Shown one piece after another: positions 42,763 to 50,942 of a DNA stretch of 64,000 bases. This DNA is from Hwangdonia seohaensis (GTDB lineage: Bacteria; Bacteroidota; Bacteroidia; Flavobacteriales; Flavobacteriaceae): positions 186,001 through 250,000 of the forward strand of contig NZ_JAVSCK010000004.1 in assembly GCF_031932625.1 (NCBI RefSeq), read 5' to 3'. How positions within the stretch are numbered: position 1 is the first letter of the stretch; the number at the start of each line of letters is the position of its first letter. Below the pieces are notes generated by a model that ran no database searches, was not told the DNA's origin, and was given only the letters and a program-made list of their open reading frames with translations. The position numbers and the translations under genes are program-made.

Positions 42763-43545
42763 TTAGAGGAGACTTTTAATAAATTGACTTGCGCTCGCTC
42801 CGGGGTTATTGGTTTTCATAAAGTTTTCGCCTATTAAAAAGCCTTGATAACCATAAGGTTTTAATTCTTTGATAGCTTCAATGCTACTAATGCCACTTTC
42901 TGATATTTTTACAAAATCGTTAGGAATGAGTGTACTTAATGTTTTGCTTGTTTCTAAACTGACATCGAAGGTTTTTAAATTTCTGTTGTTAACACCCAAC
43001 ATGTCTAAACTGGGCATGATGGATTTGTGCAATTCTTCTTCGTTGTGCACCTCCAAAAGTACATCCAAATTTAGACTTTTTGCCAATTCTGAAAATTGCT
43101 TGATTTCGGCCTTCGTTAAAATAGCAGCTATTAAAAGGATAACATCTGCACCAAAACCCTTGGCTTCGAGAATTTGGTATTCGTCTATAATAAATTCTTT
43201 GCGCAGCAATGGTAAGCTACAGTTTTCGCGGGCAATAATCAAATCGTCAAGGAAACCACCAAAATAGATTTCATCGGTTAAAACCGACATTCCGCAAGCG
43301 CCTGCATGCTCGTAACCCATAGCTACATCTTCAATGTTGACCGTATTGTTAATTACAGATTTTGAAGGCGATTTTCTTTTAAATTCTGCAATAATCCCTG
43401 TTTGACTTGTTCTCAATTTTTTTGATAGTGAAATAGTTTTTCTTTCAAAATAAGGTGTTCTTTCAAATATGTCAATAGGAATTAATTCTTTTTTTAAATC
43501 AACTTCTTTGCGTTTATCGATTACTATTTTATCTAGAATGTTCAT
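42763..43545 (-). CDS. trpC: Indole-3-glycerol-phosphate synthase
   Basis: 260 residues. IIAEFKRKSPSKS (catalytic Glu, Lys), LRKEFIIDEYQI, GADVILLIAAIL, GVNNRNLKTF and SESGIS are family motifs. It closes the indole ring. The start overlaps trpD stop by 4 bp (ATGA). Confidence 0.97.
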   Translation of the reverse strand: MNILDKIVIDKRKEVDLKKELIPIDIFERTPYFERKTISLSKKLRTSQTGIIAEFKRKSPSKSVINNTVNIEDVAMGYEHAGACGMSVLTDEIYFGGFLDDLIIARENCSLPLLRKEFIIDEYQILEAKGFGADVILLIAAILTKAEIKQFSELAKSLNLDVLLEVHNEEELHKSIMPSLDMLGVNNRNLKTFDVSLETSKTLSTLIPNDFVKISESGISSIEAIKELKPYGYQGFLIGENFMKTNNPGASASQFIKSLL

Positions 43546-44534
43546 TTACTTAATACAATTAATGTGTCTAAACTATTTTTTGCTTTACCGGAAAGCAACG
43601 ATTCTTTGGCCAATTCAAACCCTTCTTTATGACTTATTTGGTTTGTGGTGGCAATGGCTAAACCGGCGTTGGCACAAACAACATTATTTTGGGCTTCGGT
43701 GCCTTTTCCGCTTATTACATTCACAAATATTTTAGCAGCATCATCAACGGTGTTCCCTCCAAAAATAGATTCTTGTTTTATTTGGGGAACGCCTAAATCC
43801 TCAGGCGCAAAAAGGGTTTCGGAATGATTTGAAATCACTTTTGTTTTTCCTGTTAAAGATATTTCGTCATAACCATCCAAAGCATGCACGATACTGTAAT
43901 TTTTATCGGTTTGCTGATATAAGTAGCCATACAAACGTTGCAATTCCAAATTAAAAACACCAACCATTTGATTTTTTGGGAACGATGGATTTACCATGGG
44001 ACCTAACATATTGAAAAATGTTTTTACGCCCAATTCTCGACGGATGGGCGCTACGTTTTTCATAGCTGGATGAAATAATGGTGCGTGTAAAACACAAATT
44101 CCTGCCTTGTCGATGGAACGTTTTAAAAAATCTTCGTCATTTGAAAATTTAATCCCTAAATGTTCCATAACGTTTGAAGAACCGCAAGCGGAAGACACAC
44201 CGTAATTACCATGTTTTGCAACTTTAATACCTGCACCGGCTGATACAAATGAAGATAGCGTGGATATGTTGAAGGTGTCTTTTCCGTCGCCACCCGTTCC
44301 ACATAAATCCACAGCATTAAAATCTTTTAAATCGATGGCAATACATAATTCTAAAAGGGCATCTCTAAAACCTTGAAGCTCTTCGAGGGTAATGCTGCGC
44401 ATCATAAAAACGGTTAAAAATGAGGCGATTTGGCTTTGGTTATACATACCGTTTGATATGTTTACCAAAACTTGTTTAGCTTCTTCGCTGGATATGTTTT
44501 CGTGATTTATTAATCGGTTTAATAGTTGTTTCAT
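43542..44534 (-). CDS. trpD: Anthranilate phosphoribosyltransferase
   Basis: 330 residues. LCGTGGDGKDTFNIST (PRPP binding), KHGNYGVSSACGSSNVMEHLG, PLFHPAMKNVAPIRRELG, NMLGPMVNP and VHALDGYDEIS. It transfers phosphoribosyl to anthranilate. It overlaps trpC and follows trpG by 3 bp. Confidence 0.97.
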   Translation of the reverse strand: MKQLLNRLINHENISSEEAKQVLVNISNGMYNQSQIASFLTVFMMRSITLEELQGFRDALLELCIAIDLKDFNAVDLCGTGGDGKDTFNISTLSSFVSAGAGIKVAKHGNYGVSSACGSSNVMEHLGIKFSNDEDFLKRSIDKAGICVLHAPLFHPAMKNVAPIRRELGVKTFFNMLGPMVNPSFPKNQMVGVFNLELQRLYGYLYQQTDKNYSIVHALDGYDEISLTGKTKVISNHSETLFAPEDLGVPQIKQESIFGGNTVDDAAKIFVNVISGKGTEAQNNVVCANAGLAIATTNQISHKEGFELAKESLLSGKAKNSLDTLIVLSK

Positions 44535-44537
44535 GGC

Positions 44538-45101
44538 TTAAGAATTAATCCAATTTTTAAGAATTTGTTTTCCGTTTGGAGTCAACACCGATTCTGGGTG
44601 ATATTGTACACCTTTTACATCGTATACTTTGTGCCGTAACGACATGACTTGTCCGTTTTCATCAAAAGAAGTGGCCTCTAAACTGTCAGGTAAATTTGGA
44701 TTAACTACCCATGAGTGATAACGACCAACTTCCATGTTTTTTTCTAAACCAGCGAATAAAGGTTCATCGTCAACAGTTATTTTTACTTTGGTTGCAACAC
44801 CATGATAAACTTCGTCCAAATTAATAATTGAACCACCAAAAACTTCGCCAATAGCTTGTTGGCCTAAACACACGCCCAAGATGCTTTTTGTAGGTGCATA
44901 TTTTTTTATTATGGCTTTTAGCAAACCTGCCTCATCCGGAATCCCTGGACCTGGCGATAATACGATTTTGCTGAAAGGTTCAACATCTTGTAAGGTTAAT
45001 TTATCGTTTCTAACTACGGTTACATCGCAGTTTAAATCTTCTAAATAATGAACCAAATTGTAAGTAAAACTGTCGTAATTGTCTATAACTAATACTTTCA
45101 T
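44538..45101 (-). CDS. trpG: Anthranilate synthase glutamine amidotransferase (component II)
   Basis: 187 residues of class I amidotransferase: nucleophile Cys in GVCLGQQAIGE, catalytic His/Glu in VQYHPESVLT, and LVIDNYDSFTYNLVHYL at the start. It provides ammonia to TrpE. Separated from trpE by a 452-bp repeat-rich gap, yet co-directional. Confidence 0.97.
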   Translation of the reverse strand: MKVLVIDNYDSFTYNLVHYLEDLNCDVTVVRNDKLTLQDVEPFSKIVLSPGPGIPDEAGLLKAIIKKYAPTKSILGVCLGQQAIGEVFGGSIINLDEVYHGVATKVKITVDDEPLFAGLEKNMEVGRYHSWVVNPNLPDSLEATSFDENGQVMSLRHKVYDVKGVQYHPESVLTPNGKQILKNWINS

Positions 45102-45553
45102 AAGCCCCTTTTTATTTCCGCGAAGGCGGAAATCTTTTTAAATTATTTCAAATATTTTTCCGTTTTATTAAAAAAACTTTTTTTTAAAACTTTATTTCTG
45201 TTCATTTTGTCTTGATACAAAACGAACCAAAAAATCAAATCAATCTGAGGAAATCCCTGCGGATCATTCGTTCTCGGAATTTCGTGCTTAAAGCTTCGCT
45301 TTGCATCTTCATTCCTTCACTCATTATTTCTGCAGATTGATGATTCCGACTGCGTCGGAAATTGGGTGTTGTCATTTTACGATATTCTTTTTATAAACCA
45401 AATTAGTTTTTCATTTTTCATAACTCATAACTCATAACTCATAACTCATAACTCATAACTCATAACTCATAACTCATAACTCATAACTCCTAACTCATAA
45501 CTCATAACTCATAACTCCTAACTCATAACTCATAACTCATAACTCATAACTCA
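45102..45553. repeat. Repeat-filled trpE-trpG gap
   Basis: From trpG outward: a short palindrome ATTTCCGCGAAGGCGGAAAT (45114-45133), the second copy of the 171-bp direct repeat (45196-45366), then about 16.75 tandem units of TAACTCAT (45421-45554), with two units reading TAACTCCT. The last unit runs into the trpE stop codon. No gene. Confidence 0.85.
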
Positions 45554-45554
45554 T
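45421..45554. repeat. Octamer tandem repeat TAACTCAT
   Basis: A 134-bp array of an 8-bp unit ending at the trpE stop codon, nearly perfect, with two identical variants (TAACTCCT). Such short perfect arrays are prone to copy-number change by slippage. Confidence 0.92.
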
Positions 45555-46951
45555 TATATATTTTCTGCCAATTCGATAGCTTTTGTTAACGCGCCCAATT
45601 TATTGTACACTTCCTGCAGTTCGTTTTCCGGGTTGGATTTCGATACTAATCCGGCACCTGCTTGCCAATGTAATTTATGGTTTTTACTTAAGAATGTACG
45701 AATCATGATGGCGTGATTAAAGTTGCCCTCAAAATCCATAAACCCAATGGCGCCTCCGTAAAAGGTACGACTTGTTTTTTCGTACTGTTCAATGAGTTGC
45801 ATCGCACGGTGCTTTGGAGCACCGCTTAAAGTGCCGGCAGGAAACGTGTCTGCCACCACTTGCATGGTTGAGGTTTCTTTGTGCTTTTGCCCCGTAACTT
45901 TACTTACCAAGTGGATAACGTGCGAGAAGAATTGCACTTCGCGATACGTATCGACAGTTACGTGGCTGCCGTTGCGGCTTAAATCGTTTCGTGCCAAATC
46001 TACAAGCATCACGTGTTCAGCATTTTCTTTATCGTCAACCGCCAATTGTTTGGCCAATTCGGCATCTTTTAAATCGTTTCCGGTGCGTTTAAAAGTTCCG
46101 GCTATGGGGTGGATTTCGGCTTTTCCGTCGCTTACAATGAGTTGTGCTTCGGGCGAACTGCCAAATATCTTAAAGTTTCCATAGTCGAAATAAAACAAAT
46201 ATGGTGATGGATTTATACTGCGTAATGCCCGATACACATTAAACTCGTCGCCTTTAAATTCCTGCTGAAAGTTTTTTGATAATACCAATTGAAACACATC
46301 GCCCCTAGCACAGTGCTTTTTGGCTAATTCTACATGGGTTTTATACTCGTTGTCGGTTAAATTTGATGTGATTTCCCCGTTTGATTTAAAATTGTATGAC
46401 GCAAAGTTTTTAGCTTTTATCAGATGAAGTATAGCATCAATATTGCTTTCGTTATTAAAACAATGTGCAAAAATATAAGCTTCGTTTTTAAAGTGATTTA
46501 TAGCGATTATGTTTTGATATACCGCATAATAAACATCGGGGATTGCGATTGAATTTTCTTTTCTTGAAATATCTACATCTTCAAAATACCTAACGGCATC
46601 ATAAGCGATATAGCCAAAAATCCCGTTGTTAATGAATTTGAATTTTTCAGAAGAATCTGCCTTAAATCGTTTTGTAAATTGATGGATTTCCTCTGATACA
46701 TTTGTTGTGTTGTCTATGTTTTTTGATACCGAACTACCATCGGGAAAGGTTTGCGAAATAACCTCGTTTTCAACTTTAATTGACGCTATGGGGTTAAAAC
46801 AGATATACGAAAAACTGTTGTCGTTGGCATGGTAATCGCTACTTTCCAACAGAATACTGTTTGGGTGTTTATCTCTAATTTTAAGATAAATACTCACAGG
46901 TGTAATGGTGTCTGCAAGAATTTTTTTGTAATGTGTTGTTAGCTGGTACAT
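45554..46951 (-). CDS. trpE: Anthranilate synthase component I
   Basis: 465 residues from the ATG at 46951; the upstream extension to 46987 runs through the terminator hairpin and was rejected. Chorismate-binding motifs: HPIAGTFKRTGND, LAKQLAVDDKENAEHVMLVDLARND, TFPAGTLSGAPKHRAMQLI, YGGAIGFMDF and QAGAGLVSKSNPE. First gene of trpE-G-D-C-F-B-A. The usual feedback-site region near the N-terminus (LLESSDYHANDNSFSYI) is present. Confidence 0.97.
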   Translation of the reverse strand: MYQLTTHYKKILADTITPVSIYLKIRDKHPNSILLESSDYHANDNSFSYICFNPIASIKVENEVISQTFPDGSSVSKNIDNTTNVSEEIHQFTKRFKADSSEKFKFINNGIFGYIAYDAVRYFEDVDISRKENSIAIPDVYYAVYQNIIAINHFKNEAYIFAHCFNNESNIDAILHLIKAKNFASYNFKSNGEITSNLTDNEYKTHVELAKKHCARGDVFQLVLSKNFQQEFKGDEFNVYRALRSINPSPYLFYFDYGNFKIFGSSPEAQLIVSDGKAEIHPIAGTFKRTGNDLKDAELAKQLAVDDKENAEHVMLVDLARNDLSRNGSHVTVDTYREVQFFSHVIHLVSKVTGQKHKETSTMQVVADTFPAGTLSGAPKHRAMQLIEQYEKTSRTFYGGAIGFMDFEGNFNHAIMIRTFLSKNHKLHWQAGAGLVSKSNPENELQEVYNKLGALTKAIELAENI

Positions 46952-46963
46952 AGTTTTAAATTG

Positions 46964-46995
46964 AAAAAGGCTTGTCGTGAACGACAAGCCTTTTT
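46964..46995 (-). terminator. Trp attenuator terminator hairpin
   Basis: AAAAAGGCTTGTCGT facing its exact complement, followed on the minus strand by U5, 12 bp upstream of the trpE ATG. The loop/3' arm contains UUCACGA, complementary to UCGUGAA at the end of the leader-peptide reading frame, giving a candidate antiterminator. Confidence 0.85.
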
Positions 46996-47033
46996 TTGAT
47001 ATTTTTAAATTTTAAATACACTAAGGATTTACT

Positions 47034-47090
47034 TCACGAACGTAAGTTTGAAAAGCACCACCACCAAGTATGATTTAAAATTGTATTCAT
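47034..47090 (-). CDS. trpL: trp leader peptide, 18 residues
   Basis: ATG at 47090 to TGA at 47034-47036 encodes MNTILNHTWWWCFSNLRS. Three consecutive Trp codons (47058-47066) are the mark of a ribosome-sensing leader. The stop codon lies within the segment that can pair with the terminator loop. A TTG-N20-TATATTTG promoter lies just upstream and trpE downstream. Confidence 0.88.
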   Translation of the reverse strand: MNTILNHTWWWCFSNLRS

Positions 47091-47124
47091 TATTTTTGTT
47101 TTATCCCAATGGCTATCGGGAGGT

Positions 47125-47155
47125 CAAATATAGAAATGAAAATAATATTACACAA
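47125..47155 (-). promoter_or_regulatory. Promoter of the trp leader/operon
   Basis: On the minus strand TTG (47155-47153), a 20-nt spacer and TATATTTG (47132-47125) match the Bacteroidota consensus exactly. Transcription would begin near 47118, about 28 nt before the leader ATG. Confidence 0.8.
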
Positions 47156-47231
47156 AACTTTGGTCGATTTTTTATTTAAATGTTTGTTAAACTGTAATAT
47201 TTACAACAAACAATTATTTATTTTTATGCTT

Positions 47232-47777
47232 ATGAAATTTAAAGTGCTAATTTTTGCGATACTAATAACGGTTAGTTGCGCCAATAAAAACAAGAAATCC
47301 CAAGTTGCTATTAATACCGCTAAAAATGAAGTGGTAAGTAGCTCGGATGAAAAAGACATAAATTTAGAAGTTTATGACTTTGCGGGTTTCGAGAAGTTTT
47401 TACATAAAAAAGACAATAAAATTTACGTGATAAATTTTTGGGCAACTTGGTGTGCGCCCTGTATTAAAGAGTTGCCATATTTTGAAAAACTAAATACGGA
47501 ATACAGCAATAAAAATGTAGAGGTTATTTTGGTGAGTTTGGATTTTCCGCATTTGTACGAAAAAAAATTAAAGCCATTCATAAAGAAAAAACAACTACAA
47601 TCTAAAGTGATTGCTTTGGATGATGCCGATATGAATTCATGGATTCCAAAGGTAGACGAGAGTTGGTCCGGATCAATTCCGGCAACGGTTATTTATAAAA
47701 ATGAGGAGCGTAAATTTTTTGAGAAACCGTTTAATTATGAAGAACTAGAGGCAGAAGTCAATAAATTCTTAAAATAG
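47232..47777 (+). CDS. TlpA-like thioredoxin lipoprotein
   Basis: 181 residues from the ATG at 47232, chosen because it starts a lipoprotein signal (MKFKVLIFAILITVSCANK); the open frame continues upstream without signal-like sequence. Thioredoxin fold with FWATWCAPCIKELPYF (CAPC) and GSIPATVIYKN (cis-Pro). Periplasmic disulfide reductase or cytochrome-maturation type. 6 bp precede the next thioredoxin-like gene. Confidence 0.88.
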   Translation: MKFKVLIFAILITVSCANKNKKSQVAINTAKNEVVSSSDEKDINLEVYDFAGFEKFLHKKDNKIYVINFWATWCAPCIKELPYFEKLNTEYSNKNVEVILVSLDFPHLYEKKLKPFIKKKQLQSKVIALDDADMNSWIPKVDESWSGSIPATVIYKNEERKFFEKPFNYEELEAEVNKFLK

Positions 47778-47783
47778 AATAAG

Positions 47784-48404
47784 ATGAAAAAGACAATCAA
47801 ATTAATTTCGGCATTGGTCGTTGTGCTTATTGTGAGTGCTTTTACACTGGCAAAATCAAATAATGATACGGGCTATAAAATAGGCAACGTTGCCGAAGAT
47901 TTTTCACTTAAAAACATTGATGGTAATATGGTATCCTTGGCAGATTACGAAGACGCCAAAGGATTCATTGTTATATTTACCTGCAACACCTGCCCATACG
48001 CCGTGATGTATGAAGACAGAATTAATGCCTTAAACAATAAATACGCCAGCAAAGGTTACCCCGTAATTGCCATTATGCCCAACAATACCAGCGTGCAACC
48101 CGGTGATAGTTTTGAGGCCATGAAACAACGCGCCAAAGAAAAGGGCTTTACGTTTCCGTACTTAATTGACGCGCAGCAAACGGTTTACCCAAAGTTTGGA
48201 GCCACAAAAACGCCCCATGTGTTTATTTTGCAAAAAGGAGATGGTTTAAACATTGTTGAATACATAGGAGCCATTGACGATAATTACAAAGATGCTTCGG
48301 CAGTAAAAACCAAATATGTTGAGGATGCTGTTGATGCTTTGTTAAACGGTGAAGAGATATTGCATACCGAAACCAAAGCAATTGGTTGTTCAATTAAAGC
48401 TTAA
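47784..48404 (+). CDS. Exported AhpC/TSA-like thioredoxin protein
   Basis: 206 residues, hydrophobic N-terminal anchor or signal (LISALVVVLIVSAFTLA). The peroxiredoxin/thioredoxin-like domain has FTCNTCPYAVMYEDR, a CxxC motif of the Bacteroidota redoxin group, and GATKTPHVFIL (cis-Pro). A C-terminal cysteine (IGCSIKA) could take part in disulfide exchange. Co-transcribed with the TlpA-like gene upstream. Confidence 0.88.
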   Translation: MKKTIKLISALVVVLIVSAFTLAKSNNDTGYKIGNVAEDFSLKNIDGNMVSLADYEDAKGFIVIFTCNTCPYAVMYEDRINALNNKYASKGYPVIAIMPNNTSVQPGDSFEAMKQRAKEKGFTFPYLIDAQQTVYPKFGATKTPHVFILQKGDGLNIVEYIGAIDDNYKDASAVKTKYVEDAVDALLNGEEILHTETKAIGCSIKA

Positions 48405-48532
48405 ATGAATAATTAAGATTTCCGCGAAAGCGAAAATAAAAATATTATAATCTGGAGTTTTGTACTTCGGATTTTTTTTTCAATCATTATTTAATCGGAT
48501 GTATTAAATTTGCAGAAATTAAATTAAAAGAA

Positions 48533-48850
48533 ATGGAACATTTAAGTCAAGACGAGTGGGTATCGCAATTAGAGAACGATGATAACGCAGTTATTATTGA
48601 TGTGCGAACAGATGATGAGGTAGCCGATGGAGTTATTAAAAACGCCATTCATATCGATATCTATAAAGGACAGGAATTTGTAGATGAGATTGAAGCCCTC
48701 GACAAAGATAAAAACTATTATGTGTATTGCAGATCTGGTAACAGAAGCGGGCAAGCCTGCAGTATTATGGGGCAATTGGGTTTTGAGAACGCCTATAATC
48801 TTGAAGGTGGTATTTTGGAATGGGAAGGCGATTTGGTAGATTTAGATTAA
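48533..48850 (+). CDS. Cytoplasmic single-domain rhodanese
   Basis: 105 residues, no signal peptide. Active-site loop VYCRSGNRSGQA (Cys nucleophile) and VIIDVRTDDEVADG. Moves sulfane sulfur or binds thiol metabolites. 10 bp before the lipoprotein rhodanese. Confidence 0.92.
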   Translation: MEHLSQDEWVSQLENDDNAVIIDVRTDDEVADGVIKNAIHIDIYKGQEFVDEIEALDKDKNYYVYCRSGNRSGQACSIMGQLGFENAYNLEGGILEWEGDLVDLD

Positions 48851-48860
48851 AAATTTTAAA

Positions 48861-49247
48861 ATGAAAAAAGCAGTAGTCGGCATCGTATTTCTATTTCTGG
48901 GAGTAACGCTTATTGGGTGTAATAAAAAAACTGAAGCCAAAGTGGTTTGGGCAAAAGAGGTGCAAACCCTTTTAGAGTTAAATAACGTGCAGTTAATTGA
49001 TGTTAGAACCCCAAAGGAATTTAAAGAAGGCCATATTGAAAATGCTCAAAACATAGATTTTTTGTCATCTACTTTTACAGAAGACATAAAAACATTAGAC
49101 AAAGAAAAACCAATCGTTGTATACTGCCGTTCGGGAAAAAGAAGTGCCAACAGCACCAAAAAGCTACAGGAAGCCGGTTTTACCGAAATATACGATTTAG
49201 AGGGCGGCATACTAAAATGGAAACAAGAAGGTTTTAAAACACAGTAA
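48861..49247 (+). CDS. Rhodanese-like lipoprotein
   Basis: 128 residues. Lipoprotein signal (LFLGVTLIGCNKK), then a rhodanese domain with LIDVRTPKEFKEGH and active site VYCRSGKRSANS. A periplasmic or outer-membrane sulfurtransferase paired with the cytoplasmic one upstream. Confidence 0.92.
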   Translation: MKKAVVGIVFLFLGVTLIGCNKKTEAKVVWAKEVQTLLELNNVQLIDVRTPKEFKEGHIENAQNIDFLSSTFTEDIKTLDKEKPIVVYCRSGKRSANSTKKLQEAGFTEIYDLEGGILKWKQEGFKTQ

Positions 49248-49256
49248 GCTTTTAAA

Positions 49257-49387
49257 GAGACTGTCTAAAAAGTCTCTTTCCATGTCATCTTGAGCTTGTC
49301 GAAATATTTTACTTATTGATAATCAAGATCGGTTTCGACAAGCTCAACCTGACAAATTAAATTCAATAGACTTTTTTGACAGCCTCT
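49257..49387 (-). mobile_element. MITE-like palindrome, copy 2 (opposite orientation)
   Basis: About 131 bp. Its reverse complement reads GAGGCTGTCAAAAAAGTC, TTTAATTTGTCAGGTTGAGC, GATTATCAATAAG, ending AGACAGTCTC, closely matching copy 1 at 33848-33979. The two copies are inverted relative to each other, 15.3 kb apart. Confidence 0.85.
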
Positions 49388-49564
49388 TTTTTATAAAATC
49401 TATTCATACACAAATATTTAGTATATTTACTTCACTCCAAATAGTGAGCCTTCATCTTAAATGATTTATTTCATTTATTATAAAAATCAAACTCTCCTAA
49501 ATCATTTTTAATAGCACACTATATAATAGATATATAGTTATTAACCAACCAAATAATTTTAATT

Positions 49565-50335
49565 ATGATTAAAAAAACAATTTCAGTACTGGCTGTTATT
49601 GCCATGGTATTTAGTGCCGCGGTAACAGCAAATGCCCAAGAAGACAAATCGTATACTATGTGGGAAAACATTTTGTTAACTCCTGATAATACTAAATTAA
49701 AAGTATTATCGGAAAACATGAGAAAACACAATGCGCAATACCATAAAAAAGCACCGTATAATGCCACCGTTTACAATATAGTTTCCGGACCCAATTCGGG
49801 AAAGATTATCTGGCAAATGGGACCAATGAATTTTAAGCATAACGATACACGCCCAGGCGAAGGCGGACACGATGAAGATTGGAGGGATAACGTGATGCCG
49901 TACATAAAAAAAATGCATACCATTGAGTATTGGACACAAAACGATAAACTATCTAATACCAGCATGTTAGCAGGAGAAAGTATTACTCATCCGCTTTTAT
50001 TTGTAAGAGTTGGCGAGATTGAAAAGGATCATGTGTCATCGGTCAATCAGTTTTACAAATATGTAAGTGAAACCGTTAAAGCTATGGAAGGCGATAACCC
50101 TTGGGGCTTGTATTATAACGAGTTCAGACAAGGTAATTTAGGGCGCCATGTGGCTTCGGTAAGTTTTTATAAAAACTGGACCGAATTTGACGAAGATGAG
50201 AACAATTTCAAAAAGACTTTTGAAAAAGTACACGGCGAAGGAAATTGGCAAATGTTTTTAGATATGGCCAACAGAACTTTTGCCGATTCCTGGGACGAAA
50301 TATGGATGTATAATCCTAAAATGAGCGGTCATTAA
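49565..50335 (+). CDS. Secreted hypothetical protein, two similar halves
   Basis: 256 residues with a signal peptide ending in NANAQED. The halves (about 30-120 and 130-250) each look like a ferredoxin-like/dimeric alpha-beta-barrel unit (NATVYNIVSGPNSGKIIWQM and NPWGLYYNEFRQGNLGRHV). The region between is His/Asp rich (HNDTRPGEGGHDEDW). No known family recognised. It has its own terminator, suggesting a single-gene unit. Confidence 0.72.
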   Translation: MIKKTISVLAVIAMVFSAAVTANAQEDKSYTMWENILLTPDNTKLKVLSENMRKHNAQYHKKAPYNATVYNIVSGPNSGKIIWQMGPMNFKHNDTRPGEGGHDEDWRDNVMPYIKKMHTIEYWTQNDKLSNTSMLAGESITHPLLFVRVGEIEKDHVSSVNQFYKYVSETVKAMEGDNPWGLYYNEFRQGNLGRHVASVSFYKNWTEFDEDENNFKKTFEKVHGEGNWQMFLDMANRTFADSWDEIWMYNPKMSGH

Positions 50336-50372
50336 CAACCATTTTTAATAAGGCTCTCAACTTACTTAAAAT

Positions 50373-50414
50373 AAAAAAACCTTTGGTGCTATTTTTGCAT
50401 TTCAAAGGTTTTTT
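50373..50414 (+). terminator. Terminator of the secreted hypothetical gene
   Basis: AAAAAACCTTTG and CAAAGGTTTTTT form a 12-bp stem around a 17-nt loop, ending in T-rich sequence. Confidence 0.7.
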
Positions 50415-50544
50415 ATATTTAATAATTCGTTCAACTTCTTTTTGGGTACTTTACCTTTTTTATTTTTTGGCACCGTTGCTTTTTTATATTTTTACTTGAA
50501 ATAAACTGAATATAGCATTTATAAACTTCCTAAGAGAAAACGTT

Positions 50545-50856
50545 ATGGAAAATGGTTTCGTAATATTATCAATAGTAGCATTATTGTTTTTAAGTATATA
50601 TGGGTATACTTATGGTTCTGTGGCATTGGCAAAGATCAAACAAAAGAAAGCTGAAAAAAAAGAATTGATGAATGAAGAAATGAGGCTTGAAGAAAGAAAA
50701 AGAAAACAAGCCATGAGAGATGAAAAACTAAGAAAGCAAAACAAAAGACGCGAAGAAATTAAACACGAGCTTAAATTGCTTGAAGAAATGAAACGCAATA
50801 ACGAAAGGCTTAATACCATGCGTGTTGAAACAATGAAGGAGAAAAAAGTAAGCTAA
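50545..50856 (+). CDS. Single-pass membrane protein with charged coiled coil
   Basis: 103 residues: an N-terminal membrane helix (ILSIVALLFLSIYGYTYGSVAL), then an almost uninterrupted Lys/Glu/Arg-rich helix to the end (KKAEKKELMNEEMRLEERKR). No family recognised. A strong hairpin follows. Confidence 0.65.
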   Translation: MENGFVILSIVALLFLSIYGYTYGSVALAKIKQKKAEKKELMNEEMRLEERKRKQAMRDEKLRKQNKRREEIKHELKLLEEMKRNNERLNTMRVETMKEKKVS

Positions 50857-50875
50857 AAATTAAATTATAAAATTG

Positions 50876-50915
50876 AAAAACGCGATGTTTAAATTTTAAA
50901 CATCGCGTTTTTTTT
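50876..50915 (+). terminator. Bidirectional terminator between convergent genes
   Basis: AAAACGCGATGTTTAAA with its complement, flanked by A5 and T8; serves the 103-residue gene and probably the convergent GIN gene. Confidence 0.88.
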
Positions 50916-50942
50916 GATTCTATTTTTAAAGTTTAACAACCG

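Noticed and set aside
45421..45554. Possible CRISPR-like array
   Set aside because: Eight-bp units without spacers, so a simple tandem repeat; no cas genes.
46952..46987. Upstream extension of trpE
   Set aside because: Would translate through the terminator hairpin; TrpE proteins begin near MYQLTTHYKK.
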